Below, one piece after another: positions 62,892 to 64,000 of a stretch of 64,000 nucleotides of DNA. The DNA comes from Pseudomonas guariconensis (lineage in GTDB: Bacteria; Pseudomonadota; Gammaproteobacteria; Pseudomonadales; Pseudomonadaceae). The position numbers were made by a program, and so were the translations under genes. A model generated the notes under the pieces. That model was given only the letters and a program-made list of their open reading frames with translations, searched no databases and was not told the origin of the DNA. The stretch is from contig NZ_JAMYBK010000015.1 in assembly GCF_024127895.1 (NCBI RefSeq), positions 60,039-124,038 on the forward strand, read 5' to 3'. Position 1 is the stretch's first letter. Every line of letters begins with the position of its first letter.

Positions 62892-63770
62892 ATGTTCGAT
62901 AAAACCGATCTGCGTAATAAGAAAAGCAATACGGCAAGCCGTGCTTATGACGTCACTGAAAGCAGAGTACAGGTTTTGCTCGAAGAATCCGCATGGATCA
63001 ATAATCCCTCGTCCCATGACACCTCCCCACCTAGGTCTCCATCGAAGCCCATAGGCTACCCAGCCGACCCCGAGTTCCGGTTGCGTGGTGGCTACGCCAA
63101 CCCAATGGTTGATGCCGCAATGCCTCTGTTTGGACTGGCGATGCGCTTACGGACACTGGACGCGCTTCCCCATATCGTCGAAGTGCGCGAGAAAGTGCAC
63201 AACCAGATTTCGGCCATCCTTGAGGAAATGGCCCAGAAAGGTTATGAGCCCGCCCAACTGCAGGCCTATTCATATGCACTGTGCCTGCACCTCGATGAAA
63301 TCGTCATGTGCAGGCCGTGGGGCAAGAACTCTATCTGGAGCGAGCGGCCACTGCTGAGTGATTTCCACCAGGAAACCCAAGGTGGCGAGAAAATTTTCAA
63401 GATCCTGTCACAGATGATGCAGGAGCCGCAGCGTTTCAAGGACGTTCTGGAATTCACTTACTTGTGCTTGTGCCTTGGCCTGAAAGGCAAGTACGCCATC
63501 GAGCCCAGGGGCGACGAATTATTGCAAGCGCTGCTCAACGAAATATACGCAGTGATTCGAGAACTTCGTGGTCCGGTCCCGAAAGAACTGTGCGACCCAT
63601 TGAGCAACGTCGCCCCTCGTAACTTTCGTATGAAACGACAGTTGCCATGGTGGGTTCCTCTGGTGATCTCCGCTGTGATCATGGCAGGTATATATAGCTA
63701 TTACAGCTACCGTCTGAACCTGATTACTACGGAGGTATTACAGTCACTCGACGGCATTCTGCAGCAGTAA
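62892..63770 (+). CDS. tssL: Type VI secretion protein TssL/DotU (IcmH family)
   Basis: Inner-membrane component (292 aa) of the type VI secretion membrane complex. It has a soluble cytoplasmic domain with the DotU hallmarks (YSYALCLHLDEIVMCRPWGKNSIWSERPLLSDFHQETQGGEKIF) and one C-terminal membrane span (WWVPLVISAVIMAGIYSYYSY) followed by a short periplasmic tail, without a peptidoglycan-binding OmpA-type domain. Codon use is less GC-biased than in neighbouring core genes. It is followed after 83 bp by vgrG, so the pair starts or ends a type VI cluster outside the window. Confidence 0.9.
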   Translation: MFDKTDLRNKKSNTASRAYDVTESRVQVLLEESAWINNPSSHDTSPPRSPSKPIGYPADPEFRLRGGYANPMVDAAMPLFGLAMRLRTLDALPHIVEVREKVHNQISAILEEMAQKGYEPAQLQAYSYALCLHLDEIVMCRPWGKNSIWSERPLLSDFHQETQGGEKIFKILSQMMQEPQRFKDVLEFTYLCLCLGLKGKYAIEPRGDELLQALLNEIYAVIRELRGPVPKELCDPLSNVAPRNFRMKRQLPWWVPLVISAVIMAGIYSYYSYRLNLITTEVLQSLDGILQQ

Positions 63771-63853
63771 CAGGCAACTGTTCGATAACCCCGCATCAAG
63801 TTGTTGCGGGATTGACCTCGTCAAACAAAGGCCATTGCCCTTCGAGAATTGCC

Positions 63854-64000
63854 ATGCCTAGCCAATCCGATCTGCGTTACAGCTTCCAGCCCCTTGTTGG
63901 CAACGCCTTGTTCGAGGTGGTGTCGTTCAAGCTCCACGAAGCCCTCAGCACACCCTTCACGTTGCACCTGGAGCTGGTCAGCTTCGACGACGATGTCGCC
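63854..64000 (+). CDS. vgrG: Type VI spike protein VgrG/TssI (N-terminus only)
   Basis: The first 49 codons of a larger gene cut by the right edge. MPSQSDLRYSFQPLVGNALFEVV and the following FKLHEALSTPFTLHLELVS match the start of the VgrG gp27-like domain. It lies 83 bp after tssL; a short hairpin CCCGCA/TGCGGG (63790-63810) is between them. Whether it carries an effector extension cannot be seen here. Confidence 0.82.
   Translation, partial: MPSQSDLRYSFQPLVGNALFEVVSFKLHEALSTPFTLHLELVSFDDDVA

Overview
The window is a GC-rich, gene-dense piece of a Pseudomonas chromosome, most likely from the P. putida group. This rests on gene content and order (kgu/ptxS; amrZ, mgtE, tRNAs, rsmA, lysC, alaS; the ast/aru and aot arginine genes with argR; acsA; phhR/phhABC; the rluB-scpB-scpA cluster; plpD), on AmrZ, RsmA, ArgR and PhhR being Pseudomonas-type proteins, and on the many REP-type intergenic palindromes. 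Most of the window is conserved core genome. Only the right edge, with type VI secretion genes and visibly lower GC, looks accessory.

Layout. 1-4020: 2-ketogluconate genes kguE-kguK-kguT (minus strand, kguT cut by the window edge) and the repressor gene ptxS, with one perfect PtxS-type palindrome before each transcript. 4114-8325: tRNA-Arg(CCT), phnN, amrZ with a long leader, mgtE, a tandem tRNA-Arg(ACG) pair, tRNA-Ser(GCT) and rsmA. 8497-12442: lysC and alaS. 12784-24882: arginine supergroup, with the succinyltransferase catabolic operon (aruC-aruF-aruG-astD-astB-small gene-astE), the AraC-type regulator argR, and the transporter aotJ-aotQ-aotM-aotP. Matching ArgR-type sites lie before aruC and aotJ. 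25504-32423: acsA, a DUF2790 exported protein, and phenylalanine hydroxylation (phhR divergent from phhA-phhB-phhC).

32760-38388: a 42-codon candidate gene, an MFS exporter, a large FAD/Fe-S D-2-hydroxyglutarate-type dehydrogenase (ydiJ) and a divergent LysR regulator. 38534-45958: an aromatic amino acid permease, rluB, the condensin partners scpB/scpA, a YciO-type protein, a PHP exonuclease, then divergent yciB and yciI. 45959-49421: a REP cluster interrupted by a small MITE-like element, then a coiled-coil membrane protein gene, cpxR, cpxP and cpxA. 49454-62668: nitroreductase, trkH, two AraC regulators, a Mpo1-like protein, an LpxH-like phosphoesterase, an EamA permease, a SelW-like protein, the type Vd autotransporter plpD, a MarR regulator, recQ, a YecA-type protein and a DUF454 membrane protein. 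62892-64000: tssL/dotU and the start of vgrG, cut by the window edge.

How the parts fit together. The window holds self-contained regulatory circuits whose sites can be read in the DNA: PtxS with the kgu operon, ArgR with aru and aot, Cpx with cpxP, a MarR self-operator, and a possible AmrZ self-site. No CRISPR array, prophage or intact insertion sequence was seen. The less ordinary items are a His/Cys-tailed small protein inside the arginine operon next to a zinc enzyme gene, a palindromic repeat family distinct from REP (three copies), a MITE-like element inside a REP pair, an altered GAFTGA loop in PhhR, a split cpx locus with a terminator just before a TTG-started cpxA, and the tssL-vgrG pair at the right edge.
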